Assembly: GCF_049243985.1 (NCBI RefSeq)
Contig: NC_135384.1
Span: 17,418,501 to 17,482,500 of the forward strand
Origin: Paroedura picta
Lineage: Eukaryota; Chordata; Lepidosauria; Squamata; Gekkonidae
Direction: 5' to 3'
Length of the DNA: 64,000 nt
The notes below the pieces were generated by a model. That model searched no databases. It was not told the DNA's origin and saw nothing but the letters and a program-made list of their open reading frames with translations. The position numbers and the translations under genes were made by a program. This document shows positions 22,101 through 40,600 of the stretch, in pieces. Positions within the stretch are counted from its first letter, which is position 1. Each line of letters starts with the position of its first letter.

Positions 22101-23454
22101 GGCCTTCTCACACAGAAGAACCACCTGTTTATAAATTGTGTAAACTGGGCTATTTGTTTTGGTTTCGTGTCTAAAGTGGAGCTAGGTGAATTGCTTTACA
22201 GGTTATCGTAAGGAAAAATCATACCAAGCAGAGACAAATGACCGTTTTTGATTCAAGTGCCAAAAAAATACCATCTACCTGTAAAAAATGATTCTATGAT
22301 TCTACCTGTACAAAATGATGGTAGAGACAAAATTGGAGAGGGGAGGGGAAGAGGGTTGGACTTGGACAGATACAGCTGGACCAAAGAAGGCCTCGGCAGT
22401 GGTGGCAGCATCTCAGGACCTGACTTGGCCTCAGCTGGTAGCTGTTTAAGTCATGGAGGCAATAACAGATTGTAAGCCATGCCTGTTCTGCATCTGTGTC
22501 AGAAAAATGAAAAGCATGCCTACTGGATGGGGGATACACTTCTAGGTAACACTGTGTGTGACCTTGGGGTACTTGTGGATTGTAAACTAAACATGAGCAG
22601 GCAGTGTGATGCAGCGGTAAATAAGGCAAATGCCATTTGGGGCTGTATCAACAGGGGCACCACATCAAAATCACAAGATGTCATAGTCCCATTGTATACG
22701 GCACTGGTCAGACCACACCTGGAATACTGTGTGCAGTTCTGGAGGCCTCACTTCAAGAAGGACATAGATAAAATTGAAAGGGTACAGAGGAGAATGACGA
22801 GGATGATCTGGGGCCAAGGGACCAAGCCCTATGAAGATAGGTTGAGGGACTTGGGAATTTTCAGCCTGGAGAAAAGGAGGTTGAGAGGAGACATGATAGC
22901 CCTCTTTAAGTATTTGAAAGGTTGTCACTTGGAGGAGGGCAGGAAGCTGTTCCCATTGGCTGCAGAGGAGAGGATGCGCAGTAATGGGTTTAAACTACAA
23001 GCACAACGATATAGGCTACATATCAGGAAAAAAATTTTCAGTGTCAGAGTAGTTCAGCAGTGGAATAGGCTGCCTAAGGAGGTGGTGAGCTCCCCCTCAC
23101 TGGCAGTCTTCAAGCAAAGGTTGGATACACACTTTTCTTGGATGCTTTGGGCTGATCCTGTGTTGGGCAGGGAGTTGGACCAGATGGCCTGTGTGGCCCC
23201 TTCCAACTCTATGATTCTGTGATTCTGTTGCCTTCTCCTGTACTGTTGATCCTAGCCTTGCTGCAGCTGCCTTGGCCCTGGATGCCAATCCTAATGGTCT
23301 GGAATGCTGCTGTCTGCACAGACACCACGGATGGCCTGGTCTGCGTATGATATTCAAAGGCGCTTTGACCACTTATGATCCTAATGTCTGTCTCTTTCCT
23401 TTCCAGGAGAACATCGTGGCCCAGGATGAGATTTTTGACCTGCAAATTGATTAA
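13146..23454 (+). CDS. BCL2L12: BCL2L12, BCL2-like protein 12
   Basis: Coding exons: 13146-13306, 14861-15237, 16764-16925, 18896-18996, 21700-21951, 23407-23454. All are GT/AG, phases close, and the product is 366 aa (human about 334). The start MAGSPDPPRSQEQVREET matches human MAGSEELGLREDT; it lies 4 nt inside its exon, so a 5' UTR exon exists upstream. Residues 60-125 are very basic (KRLLRRK, RQKRTFSFKSLLRKK). The conserved block EFYMLVAQKLDHL starts near residue 187, EKEQILQKLVALLEEQ is in exon 4 of this list, and the BH2-like motif WLQQQGGW (344-351) is followed by ENIVAQDEIFDLQID. In mammals the protein restrains caspase-3/7 and p53 signalling. For the 18896 exon an acceptor 20 nt downstream would break the frame, so 18895 is the AG used. 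Confidence 0.96.
13845..14233 (-). mobile_element. GC-rich multi-hairpin Helitron-like element
   Basis: In BCL2L12 intron. A chain of separate inverted repeats follows one another: GAGAGGCGC/GCGCCTCTC, GAGCCCCTGGCAGCCGCG with its complement, GGCGGCCTGA/TCAGGCCGCC, AAGGAAGCAACTG/CAGTTGCTTCCTT, GCCGGGCCAATCGGCAGGCG with its complement, and smaller ones. The right end, read on the minus strand after an A, is TCCTTAACACGCCCGCGG, the same 5' terminus as the elements ending at 14680 and 25693. No hairpin plus CTAG 3' end is found on the left, so this copy is truncated or chimeric. Confidence 0.6.
14364..14680 (-). mobile_element. Helitron-like nonautonomous element
   Basis: Read on the minus strand it begins A/TCTTTAAACAGCCCCGTGG. 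It ends in a hairpin (GCCCATTTCA with TGAAATGGGC, loop between) followed about 8 nt later by CTAG and then T. A TC start, subterminal hairpin, CTRR end and insertion between A and T are the Helitron signatures. It is 317 bp, almost the same length as 25375-25693. Located in BCL2L12 intron. Confidence 0.7.
15594..15681 (-). mobile_element. CR1 LINE 3' tail (minus)
   Basis: AGAATCATAGAATCATAGAG then CCATCTAGTCCAACCCCCTG is the complement of the CR1 3' end with its ATTCTATG repeats. Intronic in BCL2L12. Confidence 0.9.
15682..16763. other. BCL2L12 intron, no recognised element
   Basis: Contains a poly-C run near 16275 and a short perfect palindrome GGGAATGTCGACATTCCC at about 16318. No exon or RNA gene is supported. 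Confidence 0.4.
17092..17227. mobile_element. palindromic hAT MITE, variant subfamily
   Basis: Ends CAGGGGTAGTCAACCTGTGG. It is flanked by exact CTCTACCT duplications (17084-17091 and 17228-17235). It differs from the other copies at matched positions in both arms (CCTGTGGGCC against ACTGCGGCCC), so the arms have changed together. Confidence 0.92.
17346..17444 (-). repeat. left arm of a near-perfect inverted repeat (L2-like 3' UTR)
   Basis: About 97 bp from TAACAGAATTATGACATC to CATATTCAGATTAAA-type sequence. It is the reverse complement of 17670-17767 with a single mismatch noticed. The right copy continues into an L2-like 3' tail. Confidence 0.8.
17558..17662 (-). mobile_element. CR1 LINE 3' tail (minus)
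   Basis: TAGAATCATAGAGTTGGAAG, CCATCTAGTCCAACCCCCTG and AAGCATCCTAAAG complement the CR1 3' end. It sits between the two arms of the inverted repeat. Confidence 0.88.
17670..17822 (+). mobile_element. L2-like LINE 3' end, right arm of inverted repeat
   Basis: 17670-17767 pairs with 17346-17444. The following CCACTCTGAACCTTCTGGGG and GGTGGGATATATATACG are the L2-like 3' terminus. Confidence 0.6.
18352..18597 (+). repeat. repeat E, TIR-bearing AGGGTTGCCA family
   Basis: Begins AGGGTTGCCAGGTCTCC, contains CTCCTGGAGATTTGGGAG and CCAAAGCAGCCAT, and ends GAGGCTGGCATCCCT. The complementary ends suggest a nonautonomous DNA transposon. Other copies lie at 26967 and 55273. Confidence 0.55.
19000..20439. 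other. BCL2L12 intron, no recognised element
   Basis: A long intron segment with moderate composition. Open frames up to 77 codons have no splice support or recognisable similarity. Confidence 0.4.
20440..20745 (+). mobile_element. CR1 LINE 3' end, old copy (plus)
   Basis: GGGCTGGACGAGATGATCTA and CCTTCCACTCTATGTTTCT are a diverged CR1 3' terminus. The upstream 250 bp resembles a 3' UTR different from that of the younger copies. Confidence 0.65.
20929..21150 (+). mobile_element. tRNA-derived SINE, type B (plus)
   Basis: GAAGCCAGTGTTATGTAGTG (A box) and AAGGTTCAAATCCTC (B box), then a body ending in ATAAATGAAATAAAAC. Confidence 0.75.
21340..21580 (+). mobile_element. tRNA-derived SINE, type A (plus)
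   Basis: TTGATTCCCCACCCCTCCAC, ACAGAGTGTCTGTTCTGGGG and the terminal AAAACCAACTCTTCCT. It lies 120 bp upstream of the BCL2L12 exon at 21700. Confidence 0.75.
22470..23228 (+). mobile_element. CR1 LINE, 3' portion of ORF2 with open frame
   Basis: A 247-codon open frame (22479-23222) covers the C-terminal CR1 region: [34 protein letters not shown] and [18 protein letters not shown]. The element ends with TTGGACCAGATGGCCTG and the CTATGATTCTG tail. The copy is relatively young and 5'-truncated, and sits in the last BCL2L12 intron. It is not a host gene. Confidence 0.92.
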
Positions 23455-24444
23455 CCCTCACATAGGAGGGATGGGAGATGGGATCTGTATGCTCCAAGTC
23501 CCACCAGTACCAGAAAAGACCAGTGTTCTTAGGATTGAGGGTATACACTTGGGACCTGGGGGGGTATTTTTTAAATCTTTGATTAAAAGTTCCTTTATTT
23601 CTCCCGTTGGGAGACATGCCAAGATTTCCTAGCACTGAGCAGACTTTTATATTTGTCATGGGCTAAAATTCTAAATCTTCAGGTCTAGAATTCTGCACTT
23701 GCAGATGAGCCATGTGTTATCCTAAAGTTATACCCTCATTGACATCAGTGGATTCAGGGGATAACTCTGTTTAGGAATGCATTAACCCAGATGCAGCTAA
23801 CTTGGAGCAATTTGACTAGTTTCCACTAGCTTTGTTTTGTTGTGGTTCTGTTCATTCAGCTTTTAGTGATCTATTTTTCTAAAATGTGTAATTCTCTTGA
23901 GAAAGGAGATCTGTAACTCTTAGGAAAAAGAATGAAGAAACCAGTAAGCAAAAGCCAAGAGAAAAGCTGACATAATTTTAACAGATCATTTTTTTAAACT
24001 TACTGTGTGGTTGTTTAGATGCACTTTTTAAAAAATGAATTCTACATTGATGAGAACTGGCAACCTAGTTGTGTTTTTAGAATGAAATGGTAACTGTGAA
24101 TTATGGGATTCCACAGAAGAGACATATCTCCTATTATTAAATCATTTTGTGTGTCTTATACCTGATAACTGAACATGATCAGGTGTACATTTCCACAAAA
24201 GGAAGTGTAACTGACCTTGGTAAATAGCCAAGTGTACATTAGGGCAGTACCCTTAGACTTCAAACCTCTCTATTTAAAGTACTGTAAAGGTAACAAGTTA
24301 AAAGGGGACTGCCTGCCAGGAAAACCTGCATAGGCTTGGGCTGCTCCATGAACAGAAAGTAGCCCACAAACTCAGGGAGTATGTGTGTTTGTTGACACTA
24401 GTAGTGCCTTGAAAAGACTGTGATTTTTTGTTAAAGATGTTTTT

Positions 24445-24450
24445 ATTAAA
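24445..24450 (+). terminator. candidate BCL2L12 polyadenylation signal (ATTAAA)
   Basis: ATTAAA about 1 kb after the stop, followed 40-80 nt later by a GT-rich stretch (GGTGTTCCTCTGTGTCAC). Other ATTAAA hexamers occur upstream, so shorter 3' UTRs are possible. Confidence 0.4.
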
Positions 24451-24706
24451 AATTAACTGTTAAAAGACTTTTGTATCTATATCCTTGCTTTCTTTTGGTG
24501 TTCCTCTGTGTCACAGGTGTCCAATATGAAGCCCATGGGACTGCCTGAGATTTTTATCATAATTTTAATTCTATGACTGAGCAATACATAAATATATAAA
24601 AGTTAAAATACACATATATAAGTGCACATGAAGATTAAAAACATTCAAACAGAAGACTGCAGTATTGCACATAGTCTCAATCATTGCACATGTTATGACC
24701 ATAGAC

Positions 24707-24842
24707 CAGGGGTAGTCAAACTGCGGCCCTCCAGATGTCCATGGACTACAATTCCCAGGAGCCCCTGCCAGCGAATGCTGGCAGGGGCTCCTGGGAATTG
24801 TAGTCCATGGACATCTGGAGGGCCGCAGTTTGACTACCCCTG
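24707..24842. mobile_element. palindromic hAT MITE, full length
   Basis: Near-perfect palindrome with exact 8-bp duplication CCATAGAC on both sides (24699-24706 and 24843-24850). Confidence 0.93.
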
Positions 24843-24929
24843 CCATAGACCAAACACGTTTCAATTCAGAGGGGCTTCATCAGTGGTCAAAAAGGTATAT
24901 GCATACATATGTTATATGCATATATTCAA

Positions 24930-25075
24930 GCGGGAAGCCGTGTTGGTCTGAAGCAGCAGAACAAATTTAAAGTCCAGTGGCACCTTTACGACCAACCAAA
25001 TTTGATTCAAGGTTATCAGCTTCTGCGTGCGTGCATTCTTCCTCAGATATATCACGAAATGGAAACAATCAGTCT
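24930..25075 (+). repeat. repeat D copy
   Basis: AAGCCGTGTTGGTCTGAAGC, GTCCAGTGGCACCTTTACG, and GCTTCTGCGTGCGTGCATTC followed by TTCCTCAGATATAT. This is the best preserved copy of the unclassified family. Confidence 0.55.
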
Positions 25076-25374
25076 ATACTTACAGGCGAAGTGTAAGAGT
25101 AAATTTACATGCAGCACAATGAAAATGGGTAACACATTCCAGAGATAAGAAAAACAAATTTGGATTTGTTCGTATTCACTAGAGATTGAATTGCATGGGA
25201 AATATTTCAGGTACAATAAAAAATGTCCACATTACAAGAATTCTGAGCAGAGAATAATTAGCAAATACATAATCAATTGCTGACCTTGCCCTCATGTTAA
25301 CTTCATATAATGAACACAGTATTAATATGAGACCTGGTTGGTGGCATACGACTTATAAAACAAGAAATATGTAA

Positions 25375-25693
25375 CTAGTATTAAAGCCCATTTTAAAAAT
25401 GGGCTTTGAAAGGGGTGGCAGGCAGGGCGTGAGAGGGTGGCCGTGGCTCCCTTTGACTAAAGGGAATGGGAAGCTCAGACAGGGCTTTGTGGCCCGCGGG
25501 GAGGCTGCAAACTCCCCCTCCCTCTAGGCCGCAAAGCCCTGTCGATGCCTCTCCTCGTGGGCAACAATGGAGTCCGCAGCCACAAGGCTTCTAGCAGGCA
25601 AGGAGGGAGGGCCAATGAGGGACGGGGCCCTGGACAGTCTCCTCCCAGGAGGCTGTTTCCCAAATATATAAGGGAGCGAAATAGTGTTAAGGA
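25375..25693 (-). mobile_element. Helitron-like nonautonomous element
   Basis: Minus-strand 5' end A/TCCTTAACACTATTTCGC. The 3' end is a hairpin (AAGCCCATTTT with AAAATGGGCTT) followed by TAATACTAG and T. 319 bp. It lies about 670 bp upstream of the RUVBL2 start codon. Confidence 0.7.
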
Positions 25694-25822
25694 TTTCCGA
25701 TGTGGAGCTCAGGAAGAACGACCCTTCTGTCCAGGGCCAAGGTCCCACCCCGAGTGTCCATCCTCATGGGAGCTCCACTGTGCACAGCATGATATCCTCG
25801 CTGGGCTCTGCTCCCTCCAGAC

Positions 25823-25960
25823 CAGGGGTAGTCAAATTGCGGCCCTCCAGATGTCCATGGACTACAATTCCCAGGAGCCCCCTGCCAGCATTCGCTGGCA
25901 GGGGGCTCTTGGGAATTGTAGTCCATGGACATCTGGAGGGCCGCAGTTTGACTACCCCTG
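25823..25960. mobile_element. palindromic hAT MITE next to RUVBL2 promoter
   Basis: 138 bp palindrome with exact CTCCAGAC duplications (25815-25822 and 25961-25968). Its right end abuts the RUVBL2 CpG island, about 405 bp upstream of the start codon. Confidence 0.93.
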
Positions 25961-26364
25961 CTCCAGACTGTCCGCTAAACTCCAGACATTTCCCGCGCCA
26001 GCGCTGGGGACCCTCCCGGGCAGCCACTCTCGCCCGAGCCTCCTCGCGGGGCCGTTGTGAGAACGAAGCAGGGGAATCCGCCAAGCGGACGGCGGCCTCT
26101 TCGCAGGGAAGCCCCAGCGGCGCTTGGAAGAATCGGCATTCTGTGGCAGAGAGGACCTTCCCGAGCCGCTAGATTCCCGCCACCTGCGCGCGGGACCCTC
26201 GACCCTTGCGGCGCTGGAGCCGGCTCCCCCCACCTCCCCCGATCATAGAGCCCGGCTTCCCTTCCCTAGAGAGGCCACTTCCGGTTCCGGCCTGCCGGAG
26301 CGGTCGGGAAAGCCGGCGGGCGGGCGGGCGCTTGGAGACGGCGCGAGACGGAGACAGCAACAGC

Positions 26365-36004
<9,640 letters not shown>

Positions 36005-36092
36005 TGCAGCTTGGGATACCAGACTCTAGTTGGATGTATGAATGAATGTCTGTGTGGGGCTTGTTTGGGGGGTTTGGGTTTTTTTTTTGTAA

Positions 36093-36098
36093 AATAAA
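36093..36098 (+). terminator. RUVBL2 polyadenylation signal (AATAAA)
   Basis: AATAAA 89 nt after the stop codon, followed by a GT-rich stretch (TGCTGTGTCTGACTTTT). This implies a short 3' UTR of roughly 110 nt. Confidence 0.8.
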
Positions 36099-36114
36099 TT
36101 CTTTTGGAGAAGTC

Positions 36115-37050
36115 CTGCTGTGTCTGACTTTTGGGGAGAGACTGGAAGGAGGCAGGCACTCCCTAGAAAGCTGCTTGTGCCCTTGGGATGCTCAGCTAGA
36201 GCCCTTCTTTATTATCTGGGGGACTAAACCGGCTGTTCAGGGAATGCACTCTATGTACTCAGCCTGCCTCCCTCCAACCCAGCCTTGGTCAACTTTTTGA
36301 CCAAGGAGGTATGGCTGAAATATTTTTCAGGCTTTTGAGGTACCAGGAGGTGATGTCAGCTGCCAATGCCTCTCTGCCAGTCCCTCCCCTCCCCCAAAAA
36401 AGTGAGAGGAGCCTTGACCAGCAAAGGTTTAAATGATTGGGGCTCCTCCCATTCCCACCCCCTCCAGGCCCATTTGGGTAGAGGGGCTATTGAACTTGCC
36501 CAAATAGGGGTAGAAACTTAATTTTTCTTTAGCATTTTCTTCGCTCAGAGCAAGCAGCAGCAGGCACAGGGTGGGAGGGCTGTCCCCTGCCACCATTTTG
36601 AAAACTCCACACCACCGTACCATTGAGGGGCCTTTGTGGTGCCACGGTTGGGAAACACTCCTCCAAACTATTGTCAGCACTTTGAATGCTCCCCTCTCAG
36701 GTTCTCTTTGCCTGGTTGTTGCCCGTTATGGAACAGTAGCCAGATGAATGCTGGAATAGGCTCTGGATTCCCTCGGCTCAAATCTCTGCTCTGCCATCGA
36801 AGGCAGCTGGCGACAAGAATGTAAACCCCTTAGGGCCCCCTCCAGGGGAGAAAGGGGAGTATAAATAAAGGTGATAAATAAATGCAAATCTACTCCCCCA
36901 TACTGAGAGAAAGCTGCTTCACCCTCTTCTACCCTAGAAAAAGTCACCAAGAGAAGGCAAGCATCACTCCAAGATCAAAGAAAACAAAAACAATCCAACA
37001 TTAGACCCTAGAGGTGCCACCTGTAAAGATGGCACCTTAGGGTGTCGTGT
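36115..37050. other. convergent spacer between RUVBL2 and PNKP
   Basis: No coding exon. The region holds diverged repeat debris, for example a GGGAGTATAAATAAAGG-like SINE/L2 tail near 36855. Confidence 0.45.
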
Positions 37051-37065
37051 TGTATCTGTCTACAG

Positions 37066-37203
37066 CAGGGGTAGTCAAACTGCGGCCCTCCAGATGTCCA
37101 TGGACTACCATTCCCAGGAGCCCCCTGCCAGCAAACGCTGGCAGGGGGCTCCTGGGAATGGTAGTCCATGGACATCTGGAGGGCCGCAGTTTGACTACCC
37201 CTG
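37066..37203. mobile_element. palindromic hAT MITE between convergent 3' ends
   Basis: 138 bp palindrome with exact GTCTACAG duplications (37058-37065 and 37204-37211). It lies between the 3' ends of RUVBL2 and PNKP, so read-through from either gene would carry it. Confidence 0.93.
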
Positions 37204-37477
37204 GTCTACAGGCTACCCAAGAGGTCCTCAAATGTTGTAGACTGCCTTACATTGAAATCTTCAACACTACATCTTTCAAATGAATAAAACATGGTCTTAA
37301 AGCATTTCATTCATTCCAAAAGAGAGCATGTCATTTTTCTCAGTGCTCCTTTCATGGGGGGGCAGGAATCAAAGTTGGGGGTTCGTACCATCTTGTCTTT
37401 TTTGCTAGGCCTTCACGAGCTGTACCTTTGACAGCCTTTGCCAAGAAAGAAAAAGCAGCAAGGTTTGGGTTCCTAAC

Positions 37478-37483
37478 TTTAAT
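37478..37483 (-). terminator. candidate PNKP polyadenylation signal (ATTAAA)
   Basis: ATTAAA on the minus strand, about 215 nt after the PNKP stop. No AATAAA is seen closer. Confidence 0.4.
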
Positions 37484-37696
37484 TCACATTAATTTTTAAA
37501 GACTTTTTGCAGAGGAGAGAGAACAGTCAGGTTCTACTGCTGTTTGACCAGCCCAAGGACCATCTCAGTGACTCCACTTTTGACCAGCAGGGGAGTACCT
37601 CCCTCAGCATACCTTGGGGGGGGGGGGGAGGGGGGAAGTGTACTTCAGACAGCTTGTGAGGGGCCGTCCAGGGGCTGGCGCACTGCCGCACTGCTG

Positions 37697-40600
37697 TCAT
37701 CCTTCTGAAAATTGATGGTAGAGCGACTCCAGCTCTGGGTTTGCAAACTGAGGCACAAAGTTAATCTTTATGATTTCAGCAAAACCTTCTTCTAGCGTTG
37801 GTGCTACATATTTACTCCTGTGAAGGACAAAGACAGTGCTTAAACCAATGCACCCCACCCCCCCTCAGTCCCACTTCCTGTAATGACACTTGACCGGGAC
37901 TGTGGTGTTGAACAGTCACACAGCTAGAAATCCATCGTTACATTTTGAGTCTGGAGCTCAGAGGAGACTTTTCCGCATTCCTGCACTCATGAGAACTAGT
38001 ACTTTGCCTATTTTTAACAGAATGAAAACTTAGTTATGGAAATTCAAGACATATCTTGTGAGCCACGCTGTGTTTCCACACTTGAGCCAATCTTTGTGGA
38101 TGCTGGAATGTTTTAGTTGGACTAGGAAGGATGAGAAAGAGGAGAAGCAACAAAGTGGAGCCAGGTGGATGGTGGCAGGCCCACAAGTTAAACGAAGCCC
38201 ACCCTCCCTCCTCCAGAAACTCACTTATAAGTGTTCAAGACAATACTGTTGACGGGGATGTGCTCCTTCTCTGTCATTTCCCGGAACTGAAAAAAGAAAC
38301 GAGAGTGCTTTGTAGCCCCTCCAGTACTGCTCTTTTAAATCCAAACATGAAACGGTTCCCATCTTGGGTGCACGTGGGAGGCTAAGGATGGGAGGCTATT
38401 TTGCAGATTTAAGACAGGCACATTGGCAGACTGCAGCAGTTGCAGTGGTGGCACAAACAGTTGTCAACTTCCAGAAAGGACTGAGTAGTACTGAGGGGGT
38501 ACCAGGGGGGCGGGGTCGAAACAGGAGGAGGAATCATTGAAACCCCCTCCAGTCAATCTAGAGGATTTCTTTATAGGATGCCAAGCCATGAATCACTTAG
38601 CAAAGCCATGTCTAGGGCCAGAACGTATCTAGGAGTTCAAAGACTAGCCACAGTCAGTTTTTACTGCTTTGCCAAAGGGAGAAAAGCCGTTTTGGCTTGG
38701 GAAGAAGGCAGCTCTGTGGTTTGGTTTGTACAGGTTCACTTGCAGAGACCTATGTTTGCAGACACCACCCACCCACCCTTCCCACACAATCTGGGATGAA
38801 AGTGCAGAGAGTGAAGAGACGTCAAATCAAAGTGGTGATCCCGGTGTCGCTCGGTCCTGGAGGAATGGGAGCCACGAACCCTTTCAGCACCATCCCAATC
38901 AAGGCACTTACTCGGTTGTTATGCTTGGCTTGGTCCAATGAGGCTGTGAAAAGGAAACACCGGCAGGGAACCCCAAGCGTCTTGGCACAGTCGATGTACC
39001 TGGCAGGAAAAAGGCACAAAGTGCACAGTGCTTGTCTCCTCTGGGGGCCACCCTTCAGCCTGCTGCACCCAAGCAGCACTACTTGTCCCACTTACAAGGA
39101 ATTATTAGTGTAGAGCAGAAGTCCCCAAAGTGGCGCCCACTGACACCTTTCCTGATGTCTGCCAAGAGTGTTTAGGAAATGTGTGGGGCTTTTGCCCAAC
39201 AAGCCTCCCGATCGTCTGCAGATTTTTAAAAATCCTCCTGGCAGCAGCTCCCCCCCCCCCCCAAAAAAAAAAGATAGTCACTGAGTGAGTGAAGGCAAGC
39301 TATGGTGTGTCTGGCTCCCTCCTGAGCCAACCTCTCCCCCCTTACCTGCTCCTTGACTCCAAGTCCGGATTGGTGTTGTCCACGACCACGCTCTTCCCTG
39401 CCTGCAGTGCCGACTGGCAGACAGCCACGCACTTCTGCCACGAACCAAGAATGTCCTGGGAATCGGGGAAGAGAGACAGGCTCACAAGGAAGGTGGAAAG
39501 GGAAAGATTTAGGGAGGCAGGGAGGCTTGGTCTTCCACTTACCCTGTTGGCATAGGCGTAACCAGCCGCAACCAGGTGCTGTTTCACAAATGTCGATTTG
39601 CCGGCTATAATGGGATGAAGCAAGAAAAGGGAAGAGGAAGCCAAAGGAAGATGCTGGCAATACCATAAACTAGGATTGGGTGCTTTGGCCACCAAAGCAG
39701 CCATTCCAGCCCGAAGCATCCAGCAGTACAGGGGGGGTGTTTCTGGTGCTGGCACATTAGTCGATGCAGACATGCACCTGTGTACCACTGCGCTGGCTGC
39801 TTCAGGCTGGAAAGGCTGCTTCAGAGGCTGAAGTGCCCCACCCTACCATAAACCCAGCATATACCCCACTGTCCTACTTAAAACATACCAGGAAGTTGAT
39901 AAGTAGCCCTTCCCACAATAATAGTTACATGGAAACCAATACTTATTCATCTATATATTTCTAAAACAGCCTAAAACGTGTCTGGCTGTCCAAGTTGGAA
40001 TAGGGCCAATCAGGGTGCAGCCAGCTTTGCCCTGATTGGCCCTGCCCCTATGGCTCCCACCCTCCGACCCTGGACTCTAGCGACTTTGCTCTCAGATGCC
40101 GCAGTGCCTGGAGCCAGCAGCAGGTAAGGGGAGAGGCCCTGGGCAAAGGGTCGTGGTGGAGGGCTTGCTAACGAGGGCCTCTTGACCTGCTAGGCTGGGC
40201 CTACTGATGAGGGCCTCCCGGCCTGCTGACTGCCTGCTAAGGAGCTCTGTCCCGGCCCTGCTAACAAGCTGCCCAGCCCCCACTCCCCCCCCTCACTTGA
40301 TCTGGCTGCGAGCTGTGGCCCAAAGCCACCTTAAGCTGCCTGGCCAGGGGCCAGGGGAGGGGGCCCTTTCAGGGCCCGTTCTTAGGAATAGGCTTTGAAG
40401 CTAGTTAAACCATAAAAGCAAAACAAAGGAAGGTAATCAGCAATGACACCACAACCCTCCTCCAAATAAACACAGCACTGAAAAGCCAAAAAGGTGAAGC
40501 CTGACACACCCCCCCCAAAAAAATAAGGGTTGAAAAATACCCAGAAGTCTCACCTCCAGCAGAGGTGCCCTGCAAGGAAGCCCAGCCCCAGAAATACACC

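Noticed and set aside
22479-23222. 247-codon open frame as a host gene
   Set aside because: The protein is the C-terminal region of a CR1 LINE ORF2 and the DNA ends in the CR1 3' tail; it lies in a BCL2L12 intron.
24571-26084. Repeated [15 protein letters not shown] peptides on both strands
   Set aside because: These translate the palindromic hAT MITE and recur wherever it does.
38697-39113. 138-codon plus-strand open frame
   Set aside because: Antisense shadow over a PNKP exon on the minus strand, whose splice sites and protein match are clear.
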